DNA from: Bacteroidota bacterium
Lineage (GTDB): Bacteria > Bacteroidota > Bacteroidia > Chitinophagales > Chitinophagaceae
Direction: 5' to 3'
DNA length: 64,000 bases
Assembly: GCA_947453145.1 (NCBI GenBank)
Contig: CANGFA010000001.1
Coordinates: 62,001 to 126,000 of the forward strand
Below, piece after piece: positions 16,213-25,535 of this stretch. Position 1 is the first letter of the stretch. Each line of letters starts with the position of its first letter. Made by a program: the position numbers and the translations under genes. The notes beneath the pieces are model-generated. The model saw nothing but the letters and a program-made list of their open reading frames with translations, ran no database searches and was not told the DNA's origin.

Positions 16213-17733
16213 TTACTGTTTAATTAAGTGATACTCTTGAATGAGTGCTGGATTTTCGGGAGATAAAGTAAATGAAAGTTTTAATTTCCCATTCTTGCAA
16301 TCAATAATACAATAACCTCTTAGTTGATTTTCGGCAATCATATTATTTACGTTTACAATGGGTCCTACTTCTTTAAATAAATTAACCGATCCGTCTTTTA
16401 ACATATCAATTGGATAATCGTCAAAAAAGTTTTCTGCAAAAATAGATCCTGTATTATCCCAAGTAGGAATTATTTTTATGAGTTCTTGTTGTCGCTTTGC
16501 TAAAATGGGTGATACACTTACTTGTCTAGGTTTAAGCATGGCTAATTGAACCAGTGTATCCATTACTGCTGTATTTATTAAAGTAGTAGGCGCATAGGTC
16601 ACATTGGCAAATAAAATGACACCTACTCCATAGTCGGGCAAAAATTGCCAGTTGCTACCAAATCCAGGCAGGCCTCCACTATGACCAATGTTTTTTTTGT
16701 GCTCAGCGTCTATGGTCCATCTTAATCCATAGGTATAGCTACCCGTGGTTGCTAATTTTTTACCGCTTGGGAATGTATAACTAGGATTTAAAGAAATAAA
16801 TCGAGCAGGCTGGTGCATTTCTCTAATGGAGCTCCTTTTTACTGGTAATGTTTCTGTGTCATTTCTTTCTGGCCAAGCCGATTCATGCATAGCTACATAT
16901 TTTCCAAACATATCAATAGAAGTGATCATACCGCCCATCGCGCCATAAATACCATCTTTTAAGGGTTGTTCTTTGCGCCACTTGTCATTTATATATCTAT
17001 ACCCAAAAGCAAATTTCTCTTTTGGGATAACCGTATATTCATAGGTGGTTTCGTTCATTCCCAATGGGTTCAAAATATTTTTTTGAATGTATTCATCATA
17101 ACTTAATCCAGCTACTTTGTGAATAATATAACCTAACATGGCGAACCCCAAATTGCTATATTCATATTCTACACCGGCTACATTTGAAAATGAAAGCTTG
17201 CCATTAATTAAGTCCTTCAAATCTTTTTCTGAGTCGGCGAGTTGTCTATCCCCCCAAGGATTATCCTCCGGGAAACCAGCGCTATGGCTCATTAAATGAC
17301 GGATCGTAATTACAGGTGCGTCGTTGGTAAGCCCTTGCCCTTTAAGTTCTGGAATATACATTTCCACAGGATCATCTAATTTTAATTTTCCAGCATCACG
17401 TAAATGTAAAATGGCCAATGAAGTAAAACTTTTGGACATGGACGCAATGCGAAACATAGAACTGGTTGTTGCTGGAATTTTTTCATCTAAATTAGCATAT
17501 CCCTGTGCTCCTTTGTAAAGCAATTGACCATCTACCACAATTCCATATGCGTATCCAGGAAAATGATTCGCAATGGAAAAATCTTTGTACATTTTTTCAA
17601 TCACTGGAATTGCTTTTTTAATGCGTTCAAGCCTAGTAGGATCATTAAAAGAAGCGGGCGAAAAATTAGCTGGGCTTTGTGCTTGAATTGTAAAAGAAAA
17701 TAAGAGTACAAAAAAAGAATATATATATTTCAT
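16213..17733 (-). CDS. Secreted serine hydrolase, beta-lactamase/EstB family
   Basis: 506 residues with signal peptide (cut near IQAQ, 19). Catalytic motifs: Ser98-Met-Ser-Lys101 (SMSK), YSN (192-194) and HSGG (351-354). LMSHSAGFPEDNPWG is the typical H.aGl loop. A C-terminal extension of about 110 residues after the catalytic domain looks like the small beta-domain seen in many Bacteroidota members. Likely an exported esterase or D-amino-acid-containing peptide hydrolase. It is the second of three paralogous serine hydrolases in this window (others at 2228 and 41465). Confidence 0.88.
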   Translation of the reverse strand: MKYIYSFFVLLFSFTIQAQSPANFSPASFNDPTRLERIKKAIPVIEKMYKDFSIANHFPGYAYGIVVDGQLLYKGAQGYANLDEKIPATTSSMFRIASMSKSFTSLAILHLRDAGKLKLDDPVEMYIPELKGQGLTNDAPVITIRHLMSHSAGFPEDNPWGDRQLADSEKDLKDLINGKLSFSNVAGVEYEYSNLGFAMLGYIIHKVAGLSYDEYIQKNILNPLGMNETTYEYTVIPKEKFAFGYRYINDKWRKEQPLKDGIYGAMGGMITSIDMFGKYVAMHESAWPERNDTETLPVKRSSIREMHQPARFISLNPSYTFPSGKKLATTGSYTYGLRWTIDAEHKKNIGHSGGLPGFGSNWQFLPDYGVGVILFANVTYAPTTLINTAVMDTLVQLAMLKPRQVSVSPILAKRQQELIKIIPTWDNTGSIFAENFFDDYPIDMLKDGSVNLFKEVGPIVNVNNMIAENQLRGYCIIDCKNGKLKLSFTLSPENPALIQEYHLIKQ

Positions 17734-17827
17734 AATCTAGAATTAAAGATAATTAGTTAATGTTGACCACTAATTTAATCAAATTATTCGGCAAGTATTT
17801 ATTAAATTACCGAAGCAAAAATATATT

Positions 17828-19114
17828 ATGAAAAAGGAATTTTTCCTAGCTACACTTTTAATTGGTATGCTTGCTTTTAATCATGATCCAATTAAAGAAA
17901 AAGTAAACTTTAAATTAGTTGCTGCTAAGCCAATTTATTTTAATTCATTTGTAGACTGCAATATGGCCGAAGCGTGGGTAGGTGACCGCTTTAGAATTTT
18001 CCCTGGAAAATATGGCGAGGACCCATTATGGGGAAATGCAAATGATTTAAAATATGCCGATGCACTGATTCCAGATATTGTATTTGGGAAAAAGCATACT
18101 GAATTTTTTGAACCTGTTATGCCAAAGAATGTAAAACCAAATGAAGAAGGTTTACATGGCGCCGTTTGGTTTGAAACCATCTATCAAGACGCAAAAGACA
18201 AATCAGGCAAAACGCTATTTGCTTTGTATCACAATGAAAACTATCCAGAAACCTATCCATTTAGAGCAAATAACAAAAAAGGATATATTAATAACAATTG
18301 GCCGCAGGGTTTAACAGGCGAAAAAACGCCGGCCGCTGTTTGCAGAATTGGTATCATGAAATCCTTGGATGGTGGATTGTCTTGGGTAAACAAAGGCATT
18401 ATATTAGAAGACGATCAGCCTAGAATGATTTTAAAACCTTACAATAACGCAGTTACATTTGCGGGCGGTGTAGGAGATCCTTCCGCCATTGCTAGTGGCA
18501 ATTATTTGTATATTTTTTATGGCGAATATGGCTACCCGGGTAGGTATGACTCCTTAAATTATAATGGTAATAAAGAATATCAAGGTCAATGCGTAAGTAT
18601 TGCTCGTATTGCATTAAGCGATCTTGAAAACCCAGCTGGCAAAGCATTTAGATGGGATGGTAAATCCTTTACTACGCCAGGAGATGGTATTGGAAAACCC
18701 ATTGTAAATTTACAAATACCCATCAATGAAGGCGGGGGCCCTGCTTCCAATGTGAATAGTAAATTTTATTGGGGGCCCTCTATAAGTTGGAACAATTATT
18801 TACAATCTTGGGTGATGCTCATGGCAAAATCAGAAGGTGCTTCCTGGAAAGGCAGTAGTATCTATATTTCTTTTAATAAAAATAAAGTACTTGACGAAAA
18901 AACAGCACAAAGCTGGAGTAGTCCTTCCTTACTTTTAAGTAAACCCGGTAACATTATCTGGTATCCCTCCCTACAACCTGTTGGCGACAAAGAGGCGATT
19001 AAAAATAAATACACCTGTTTATCTATGGGCAAAGAGGCGCGTTTGTTTTACAAAGTTCAAACAAAAGATACCTCTTACTACGTTTCGGAGTACACGATTA
19101 ATTTTGAAAAATAA
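17828..19114 (+). CDS. Exported beta-propeller-like protein, DUF4185-like, function unknown
   Basis: 428 residues; an N-terminal hydrophobic segment (6-18) suggests export. Not firmly recognised. The repeated pattern of a strand, an Asp/Gly turn and aromatic strands, with GVGDPSAIASGNYLYIFYGE, KSLDGGLSWVNKG (an Asp-box-like turn) and FYWGPSISWNNYLQSWVML, resembles five-bladed propeller glycosidase-like proteins and DUF4185. A carbohydrate-related role is inference. It is divergent from the serine hydrolase (94-base gap) and convergent with the acylase gene with only 19 bases between. Confidence 0.55.
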   Translation: MKKEFFLATLLIGMLAFNHDPIKEKVNFKLVAAKPIYFNSFVDCNMAEAWVGDRFRIFPGKYGEDPLWGNANDLKYADALIPDIVFGKKHTEFFEPVMPKNVKPNEEGLHGAVWFETIYQDAKDKSGKTLFALYHNENYPETYPFRANNKKGYINNNWPQGLTGEKTPAAVCRIGIMKSLDGGLSWVNKGIILEDDQPRMILKPYNNAVTFAGGVGDPSAIASGNYLYIFYGEYGYPGRYDSLNYNGNKEYQGQCVSIARIALSDLENPAGKAFRWDGKSFTTPGDGIGKPIVNLQIPINEGGGPASNVNSKFYWGPSISWNNYLQSWVMLMAKSEGASWKGSSIYISFNKNKVLDEKTAQSWSSPSLLLSKPGNIIWYPSLQPVGDKEAIKNKYTCLSMGKEARLFYKVQTKDTSYYVSEYTINFEK

Positions 19115-19133
19115 AATATTTATTTGGTAAATA

Positions 19134-21584
19134 CTATTTTTTCGTTTTCAGTGTTTTAGCTAATGGACTTAAATAAATAATATTATCACTATTTTTTTCA
19201 ATTAAGGATTTAGAAAAATAAGCGGGGAAATAATCATCATTTGCCCATATAGGAAATAGGTTACTATAAAACGGACTTTTATAATCACCAGACTGACCTG
19301 GTGTATTTATCATTAAAGTGCTATCCCAATTTTTAGTATCCATTAAAATTCTAAAACTTGCACCACTCGACTGGTTTTCGGCACTGCCCGTGGAACCAAC
19401 GGTGTAGCCATTTCCACCTCTTGGTAATGGTCCTAAATTTAATTTTTTTCTTTTAGCAGTATCTACCAAACGAGCAAGCGGATGTTCAAAACTAATATGT
19501 TTATAATTAGCTTGCCCATATTGCCATTTTGAAAAATCGATTGGATTTTTTTTATCGGTCTCAAATTTAGCAGCCATTTTGTTAAATGCTTGTTCAAAAC
19601 ATTTTATCAAAAATAGATCTCTATTGGTATGCGTAGATGGTACAAAGTATTTTTCGGGATTTTCTAATCTTTCAATTACTTTGCCAAGTTGCATGGTAAT
19701 TAGTCCTGTTATACTTTCAGGGATAAATAATTTATTCGCCTCATTCATTATTTCTTTTTCCAACATCACATAAAATCCGGCAGCAACGCTTTCCTTATTT
19801 AAAGTGAAATCCCATTTTAATAAATAATTATCAAGCATCATTTTCATTTGGGGAGAAGCTAATTGTACATTTTTTAGCAAGGGGACAATTTTACTTGCGG
19901 GAATTGAGAAATAATCGGTTTGCAAGGCCGCCATATCTTGTAATGAAAATTTTTCTTTGGATGCTAAAACCGAATTAATGCGATCTGCTCTAAAAGCATC
20001 TGCCCAAGTATAACCAACCGCATCCCAGTGATTATAATTATTAGGAGTTACATTATTATTTGCGGTGGCAAAAAATCCTTTTGCAGGATTATATAAGTGT
20101 GGTCTTTCTTTTATAGGCAAATAACCCTGCCACTCATATCTTCCATCACCCGGTACAGGCACATAACCACTAAAATTTTTACGAATAGGCACTATGCCAA
20201 CTGCCTGCCACCCTATATTGCCTTTCTTGTCGGCCCATATCATATTCTCACCTGGAATATTACTATAGCTACATGCATCTCTAAAGCTTTCCCAATCAGT
20301 TGCCTGATCAATTCTTAAGGAAGCTAAATAAGGCGAGCCGCCTGGTTCCATCCACGCACATTTCATGGCATAAGCTTTATGATGTATTCTATCAACAAAC
20401 ATGACTGGTCCATGAACTGTATAAAGTAAATTAACAAACTCTGGAGATCCATTTTTTATAGGAAAGGATTCTTTAATGCTTTCCATTTGTTTCCAAGCCC
20501 CATTATACCAATATTGATTATAATCATTGGGATTCAAATCATACACATAAATATCTTCTCCATCTGTTTCATATATGGTTAAGCCCCATGCGCCGTAATC
20601 ATTATGCCCAATAGAAACACCTGGTATAGTTGGCTCTCCTCCACCAATGACGTTCCATCCTGGTGCATTTAAATGAACTATATAACGTAATGACGGAAGT
20701 GCTATTTTTCGATGCGGATCATTTGCAAGCATTGGAAATCCACTTACCGACTTTTTACCACTTACAATCCAATTGTTACTTCCTTCGGTTTCCTGATCGG
20801 TCAAATAGGGTTCTACTTTTTTTAATTTATTGTTTTGTAATAACATCACATCATCATCATCTATTTCTGAGATATCATTTTTCGTAAATTCTAATTCGTT
20901 TCTGTATGCATTGTATAATTCCAAAATATTATCAGTCAATAAACTTGCATCTATCACACTATCCAATTTTATGTTGGGGTCTTGTGGATGAAACCACATA
21001 ATATCTTTTACTTTTTCAACACCTACTTTTGCAACAGCCCTAGCAATATTTAATTCCTGGGTACTATTGCCAAGTAATCCCTGATGTCTGGAAATAACAT
21101 CGGTAACTGTCCACTTTTGAGGCTTTATGTTTAATAATTTAAACTCAATAGGCAATAAGGTTGAGTCCTCATTTACTTCATCTATATAGGTATTCACGCC
21201 TTTTACATATGCTTCAATAATGGCTTGACCACGCGGGTGATAATGATTTAATTCTTTTTGCAGGTCTCCTCTAAATTTAAATAACCTAGTGCCTACATCT
21301 CTTTTGAATTCTCTTACACCAAATATTTCAGCCGAGGTACCAGTGGCTTGTCGGCGCCAAACTTCAAATTGAAACAACCTATCCTTTGCTGCACAATATC
21401 CCTGCGTAAAAAACAAATCAGTTTCATTTTTTGCATAAATATGATTTACACCCCATTTGTCTCTAATTACTTTTACTATTTCTTTGATGCCTTTTACATA
21501 TTCGGTTTTGGCTGATTGTGCTATACTATTTTGGATACCAAAAATAATTAAGCAGCCCCATGCGAAAAGTAATTTATGTTTCAT
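19134..21584 (-). CDS. Penicillin acylase-family N-terminal-nucleophile hydrolase
   Basis: 816 residues with signal peptide (cut near IAQ, 23). The alpha-subunit region carries YCAAKDRLFQFEVWRRQATG (63-82), and the autoprocessing site is TEGSNNW, which makes Ser269 the likely N-terminal nucleophile of the beta subunit after cleavage at Gly268-Ser269. Asn residues of the oxyanion hole are expected in the DPHR and following region (ANDPHRKIALPS). The family includes penicillin G acylase, cephalosporin acylase and acyl-homoserine-lactone acylases; the substrate here is unknown. Periplasmic. Single gene; no terminator between it and the convergent propeller-like gene. Confidence 0.92.
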   Translation of the reverse strand: MKHKLLFAWGCLIIFGIQNSIAQSAKTEYVKGIKEIVKVIRDKWGVNHIYAKNETDLFFTQGYCAAKDRLFQFEVWRRQATGTSAEIFGVREFKRDVGTRLFKFRGDLQKELNHYHPRGQAIIEAYVKGVNTYIDEVNEDSTLLPIEFKLLNIKPQKWTVTDVISRHQGLLGNSTQELNIARAVAKVGVEKVKDIMWFHPQDPNIKLDSVIDASLLTDNILELYNAYRNELEFTKNDISEIDDDDVMLLQNNKLKKVEPYLTDQETEGSNNWIVSGKKSVSGFPMLANDPHRKIALPSLRYIVHLNAPGWNVIGGGEPTIPGVSIGHNDYGAWGLTIYETDGEDIYVYDLNPNDYNQYWYNGAWKQMESIKESFPIKNGSPEFVNLLYTVHGPVMFVDRIHHKAYAMKCAWMEPGGSPYLASLRIDQATDWESFRDACSYSNIPGENMIWADKKGNIGWQAVGIVPIRKNFSGYVPVPGDGRYEWQGYLPIKERPHLYNPAKGFFATANNNVTPNNYNHWDAVGYTWADAFRADRINSVLASKEKFSLQDMAALQTDYFSIPASKIVPLLKNVQLASPQMKMMLDNYLLKWDFTLNKESVAAGFYVMLEKEIMNEANKLFIPESITGLITMQLGKVIERLENPEKYFVPSTHTNRDLFLIKCFEQAFNKMAAKFETDKKNPIDFSKWQYGQANYKHISFEHPLARLVDTAKRKKLNLGPLPRGGNGYTVGSTGSAENQSSGASFRILMDTKNWDSTLMINTPGQSGDYKSPFYSNLFPIWANDDYFPAYFSKSLIEKNSDNIIYLSPLAKTLKTKK

Positions 21585-21623
21585 TGTTAATGATTTTACA
21601 TCCTTAAATTAAACATTATTTAC

Positions 21624-21652
21624 AAAAAAGCCCCCATAATTATGGAGGCTTT
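21624..21652 (-). terminator. Rho-independent terminator of the MBL-rhodanese gene
   Basis: Read on the minus strand: AAAGCCTCCATAA / TTATGGGGGCTTT, one G-U pair, followed by six T residues (21629-21624). It sits 32 bases past the stop of the MBL-rhodanese gene. Confidence 0.85.
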
Positions 21653-21683
21653 GCAATAAGTTGGAATTAAAAACGAAACTTAA

Positions 21684-23108
21684 TTAAAAAAGCAAGGTTG
21701 TTGGCACTTTATATTCGGTTGTCTTAAACTTGCCCGAGTCTTTTAGCTCTTTGAAACCACCTTTCACATCAATTAAATGATCAAATCCACGGGCTTTTAA
21801 AATGGAGATAAAAATCATGGATCGATAACCACCAGCACAGTGTACAAAATAAGTTTGGTCTTTATCAATCATCGCCATGCTGTCATTGATAAAATCTAAT
21901 GGGGCGTTTACAGCACCTTTAATATGTTCACTTTTAAACTCAGAAGCTTTGCGTACATCTAATATCAAAGTACTTGCGTCTTTTTCTTTTTGTGCCGATA
22001 ACTCCAATGCCGATATGGATTTGATTTTTTCTACTTCCTTGCCTGCACTTTTCCAAGCATCAAAGCCGCCTTGTAAAAATCCAATGGTATAATCATAACC
22101 TACTCTTGCCAATCTTGTAATTACTTCGGCTTCACGACCAGGTTCGGTTACTAATAATATTTCTTGTTTAATATCTGGGATCATAGCGCCTACCCAAGGC
22201 GCAAAGCTTCCATCAATACCAATATTAATAGAGTTTGGAATAAAGCCTTGCGCAAATGTTTGTGCATCTCTAGTATCTAAAATTAAAGCGCTTGTTTCAT
22301 TTGCAGCAGCTTCGAATGCTTCGGGTGTAAAAGCATGCTGTCCTCTTTCTAACACTTCGTCAATGCTATCATAACCCTGAATATTCATCATCACATTTAA
22401 TGGAAAATAACCAGGAGGAGCTACTAGTCCATCTAATACTGCTTCTATAAATTCAGGCTTGGTCATATCTGCAGCTAATGCATAATTAGATGCTTTTTGG
22501 CTTCCCAATGTATCCTGTGTTTCCTTGCTCATTTTTTTACCACATGCACTCCCCGCTCCATGTGCAGGATAAATGATAATGTCATCCGACAAAGGCATTA
22601 TTTTAGTACGTAAAGAATCATATAAATAGCCTGCTAAAATTTCCTGTGTTAAATTTGCTTTTACTTTTTGTGCTAAATCGGGTCTTCCCACATCCCCTAT
22701 AAATAAAGTGTCCCCGCTAAATAAAGCCACTTCTTTTCCTGTTTCATCCATTAATAAATAACAAGTACTCTCCATGGTATGACCAGGTGTATGCAAAACT
22801 TTAATTTTTATTTTTCCCACACTCAATACCTCGCCGTCTTTTGCGGCATAAAAATCAAAAGCAGGTTCAGCTGTTGGACCATATACAATTTTTGCACCCG
22901 TTTTTTTAGCAAGATCTAAATGACCGGAAACAAAATCGGCATGAAAATGAGTTTCTAAAACATATTTTATTTTGGCTTTATCTACCAATGCTCTTTGAAT
23001 ATAAGCGTCTACTTCTCTTAATGGATCAATAATGGCTACCTCTCCTTCACTCATAATATAATAAGCACCTTGTGCCAAACAACCTGTATATATTTGTTCA
23101 ATTTTCAT
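21684..23108 (-). CDS. MBL-fold hydrolase fused to two rhodanese domains (persulfide dioxygenase-like)
   Basis: 474 residues from ATG 23108 (MKIEQIYTG); the longer frame has no conserved residues. Residues 1-240 are a metallo-beta-lactamase domain of the ETHE1/glyoxalase II type with THFHAD (His54, His56, Asp58), HTPGHT (His110) and SGDTLFIGDVGRPDL (Asp133). Two rhodanese domains follow: the first (about 255-350) has TEPGRE where the catalytic Cys loop should be, so it is inactive as a sulfurtransferase; the second (about 365-470) has HCAGGYRS with Cys424. Oxidises glutathione- or thiol-bound persulfide to sulfite in related proteins. Divergent from a TauE-type exporter, which fits sulfite export. 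Confidence 0.9.
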   Translation of the reverse strand: MKIEQIYTGCLAQGAYYIMSEGEVAIIDPLREVDAYIQRALVDKAKIKYVLETHFHADFVSGHLDLAKKTGAKIVYGPTAEPAFDFYAAKDGEVLSVGKIKIKVLHTPGHTMESTCYLLMDETGKEVALFSGDTLFIGDVGRPDLAQKVKANLTQEILAGYLYDSLRTKIMPLSDDIIIYPAHGAGSACGKKMSKETQDTLGSQKASNYALAADMTKPEFIEAVLDGLVAPPGYFPLNVMMNIQGYDSIDEVLERGQHAFTPEAFEAAANETSALILDTRDAQTFAQGFIPNSINIGIDGSFAPWVGAMIPDIKQEILLVTEPGREAEVITRLARVGYDYTIGFLQGGFDAWKSAGKEVEKIKSISALELSAQKEKDASTLILDVRKASEFKSEHIKGAVNAPLDFINDSMAMIDKDQTYFVHCAGGYRSMIFISILKARGFDHLIDVKGGFKELKDSGKFKTTEYKVPTTLLF

Positions 23109-23160
23109 ATAGTAAGTATTAAAACGAATCCACAATTTCTATATTAAAATTAAGTTTTAT

Positions 23161-23176
23161 AGTGACAAAAATCACT
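23161..23176. promoter_or_regulatory. CRP/FNR-like dyad AGTGA-N6-TCACT
   Basis: Perfect inverted repeat AGTGACAAAAATCACT between the divergent MBL-rhodanese and TauE genes. It differs from the CRP/FNR consensus TGTGA-N6-TCACA only at the two outer bases. Its centre is about 60 bases from one start codon and 90 from the other. The binding protein is inferred, not shown. Confidence 0.55.
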
Positions 23177-23207
23177 TTCACACAAAATTAATAATTAAGT
23201 GACAAAT

Positions 23208-23224
23208 AGTACATAAATTGTACT
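23208..23224. promoter_or_regulatory. Second inverted repeat AGTAC-N7-GTACT
   Basis: Five-base arms AGTAC / GTACT around ATAAATT, about 35 bases before the TauE start. It is preceded by AAGTGACAAA, which repeats the left half of the dyad at 23161. Could be a second half-site or operator; weak alone. Confidence 0.35.
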
Positions 23225-23258
23225 TCATTAACGAGTTATTTGTATAAAATATAACAGC

Positions 23259-24050
23259 ATGGAATGGATTGGATATTTGACTTCCGTTTTAATTGGTATT
23301 TCACTAGGCTTAATTGGTAGCGGGGGTTCTATTCTAACAGTTCCGGTTTTAGTATACCTATTTCATATTGATCCTTTATTAGCAACCACCTATTCTCTTT
23401 GCATTGTTGGGGTGAGCAGTATTGCGGGTGTGATTTCTCGCTTAAGACAGAAATTACTAGACTTAAAAATAATATTGATTTTTGGGGCACCTTCCATAAT
23501 GGGTGTATTTATTTCCAGGAAATTTATCCTACATGCCATCCCGGCACAATTTTCTATTTTGCCTCACACCCTTATTAGTAAAAGCAGCTTTATTATGTTG
23601 TTCTTTGCCACTTTAATGATGGCTTCTGCTTTATCTATGATACTTGGTAAAAATAAAAAAGAAGTGGAGGGTCAAAAAGCAGAATATGGCTTTAGGCTAG
23701 CCATTTTTGGTTTAATGGAAGGTCTTGTAACAGGTATTGTGGGTGCAGGAGGTGGATTCTTAATTATACCGGCATTGGTATTATTGGGCAAGTTGCCTAT
23801 GAAAAAAGCAATTGCCTCCTCTTTATTTATTATTACAATTAAATCTTTGGTGGGCTTTGGTGGTGATTTATTACATGTATCTGTAGACTGGAAATTCTTA
23901 TCTATATTAGTTGTACTTGCAACTTTAGGTATAATTACCGGAAACTATTTGAACAAAACTATGGATGGAACAAAACTCAAAAAAGGTTTTGGATGGTTTG
24001 TATTAGTCATGTCCTTATTCATTTTATTTGAGCAGTTTTTTGCTAAATAA
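23259..24050 (+). CDS. TauE/SafE-family sulfite or organosulfonate exporter
   Basis: 263 residues with seven or eight membrane helices in two related halves. Each half opens with a glycine motif: GISLGLIGSGGSILTVPVLV (17-36) and GLVTGIVGAGGGFLIIPALV, the pseudo-repeat that defines TauE/SafE proteins. The pairing with a divergent MBL-rhodanese persulfide dioxygenase-like gene suggests removal of sulfite formed from persulfide (inference from pathway logic). Confidence 0.9.
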   Translation: MEWIGYLTSVLIGISLGLIGSGGSILTVPVLVYLFHIDPLLATTYSLCIVGVSSIAGVISRLRQKLLDLKIILIFGAPSIMGVFISRKFILHAIPAQFSILPHTLISKSSFIMLFFATLMMASALSMILGKNKKEVEGQKAEYGFRLAIFGLMEGLVTGIVGAGGGFLIIPALVLLGKLPMKKAIASSLFIITIKSLVGFGGDLLHVSVDWKFLSILVVLATLGIITGNYLNKTMDGTKLKKGFGWFVLVMSLFILFEQFFAK

Positions 24051-24061
24051 ACTATTTCAAA

Positions 24062-24388
24062 TTAAAGCGTAAATATTTTTTCCATCAACATCCATTTTTC
24101 ACCAGGCTTCGCAATAGGTAAGGCTTGTTGATATTCCCACATGGTTTTTTCCCACTGTTGCACAATTTCATTTTTGGCATCTTGCATTGCTTTTTGCTCA
24201 AAACTAAAATGGGCATTGGTTTCCATAATCATAAATAATCTATTAGCAACTCGATAAATTTCTAAGGCAATAATGCCAGATGATTTTATGGAATCAATAA
24301 TTTCGGGCCATACAGACTGATGATACTCTTCATATGCTGCAATCAATTGTGGATCGTCTTTTAAATCAAGCGCTAAGCAATATCGCAT
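24062..24388 (-). CDS. L-rhamnose mutarotase-family protein (RhaM-like)
   Basis: 108 residues. RYCLALDLKDDPQLIAAYEE followed by YHQSVWPEI and the C-terminal MLMEKIFTL-type end with WMLMEKIF match the RhaM/DUF718 fold, which interconverts alpha and beta anomers of 6-deoxysugars. The conserved catalytic His is in EEYHQSVWPE. Its first base overlaps the last base of the upstream kinase gene, so the two are translationally linked. Rhamnose is not certain; fucose or another deoxysugar would fit equally well. Confidence 0.85.
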   Translation of the reverse strand: MRYCLALDLKDDPQLIAAYEEYHQSVWPEIIDSIKSSGIIALEIYRVANRLFMIMETNAHFSFEQKAMQDAKNEIVQQWEKTMWEYQQALPIAKPGEKWMLMEKIFTL

Positions 24389-25530
24389 TATAATAAATTT
24401 TTTCTTCGAATTTTTATTTGAATTGAATTGGCAATAGGTTTGTCATTGACCAATATTAAATAACCTCCACCACCTGCGCCAGACAATTTATGGCCCAATG
24501 CGCCTTTACTTAATTCATTAATAGTTGTTAATAAATTTTCGTTCACCATATTAGGGAACATTTGAATTTGTGCATTAAAGGAAGCTAAAAAAGATTTTCC
24601 AAAAGCAATTTTATCTTTTTTCAAAATGCTTTCCCAGCAAGCTTCTGCAGCATCAGCCAACTCCTTAGCCCCCGCTTGGGTAATTTGTGTATTGCTTAAT
24701 ACATCATATTCACTATTTCGGGGGTCTAGTGGAATTAAATGTAAATGCTGCTCCAGCCATGCTAAAACTTCTTCCGAATCTACCGATTCAATTTTATGGG
24801 GCCAATAGGATTTATCATAATGCAATTTATTTAAGCTGGGCAACACAATACCTAATGCATCCTGCGAACCAGCAACATTTTTTGTACCTGGCGGATTTTC
24901 ATACCTAAACAAAATTTTAGCTATTTGTATATTATCTCCTTCGGGTAATTGGGCCTTCCATAATTCAATGGCTTTATTACGTGTGCTACTAGACATTCCA
25001 CTTCTATTATTAAACTCTACAGTAGGTTCAATAGAAATGGTTAATACGGGTCCAGGATAAACTTCATTTACATAAGGTTGGTCCAACCATCCGCCGGCAA
25101 GATCAATTCTAAAAGGAATAATTGTATTGGTACGCAAACTTGTAGTAGAGCGAACTGGTAAACCAGCAGAGGGTATCCGCTCTAGTACTTGATAGGTTAT
25201 ATTTCTTGCTTTACACAAAGCTGCTTTAGCAGGTGTATTACCATCCTCATTGACGACAAATATATGCGGTTGTATTATTTCTATTTCTTGTTCAAAATCA
25301 ATAATACCAGAACCTTTATTAATTCTACATTCTTTTACACATCTTAAGGCTTGAATCATGTATCTTCTTTCATCCTGCGTAATAATGGGATATCTTCCCT
25401 TAAGCTCATATACCGTTTTATCTGATCCAATACAAACATATAAGTCCCCGTATGAGGCGGCTTGTTCTAAAAAAGCTATATGTCCACTATGTAATAAATC
25501 AAAACACCCTGTAACAAAAACCTTTTTCAT
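24388..25530 (-). CDS. Bifunctional nucleotidylyltransferase / GHMP sugar kinase fusion
   Basis: 380 residues in two parts. Residues 1-133 are a cytidylyltransferase-like domain with VTGCFDLLHSGH (HxGH at 14-17) and RSTTSLR (127-133, in the place of the family's ISTT motif). Residues 138-380 are a GHMP kinase: IPFRIDLAGGWLDQP (138-152), the phosphate loop SGMSSSTRNKA (177-187) and motif 3 LSGAGGGGYLI (349-359). A sugar kinase making a sugar-1-phosphate plus a nucleotidyltransferase activating it would give an NDP-sugar in one polypeptide, the same order as in FKP but with a different, much smaller transferase. Start ATG at 25530. Operon with the mutarotase and an oxidoreductase. Confidence 0.82.
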   Translation of the reverse strand: MKKVFVTGCFDLLHSGHIAFLEQAASYGDLYVCIGSDKTVYELKGRYPIITQDERRYMIQALRCVKECRINKGSGIIDFEQEIEIIQPHIFVVNEDGNTPAKAALCKARNITYQVLERIPSAGLPVRSTTSLRTNTIIPFRIDLAGGWLDQPYVNEVYPGPVLTISIEPTVEFNNRSGMSSSTRNKAIELWKAQLPEGDNIQIAKILFRYENPPGTKNVAGSQDALGIVLPSLNKLHYDKSYWPHKIESVDSEEVLAWLEQHLHLIPLDPRNSEYDVLSNTQITQAGAKELADAAEACWESILKKDKIAFGKSFLASFNAQIQMFPNMVNENLLTTINELSKGALGHKLSGAGGGGYLILVNDKPIANSIQIKIRRKNLL

Positions 25531-25535
25531 TCAAA

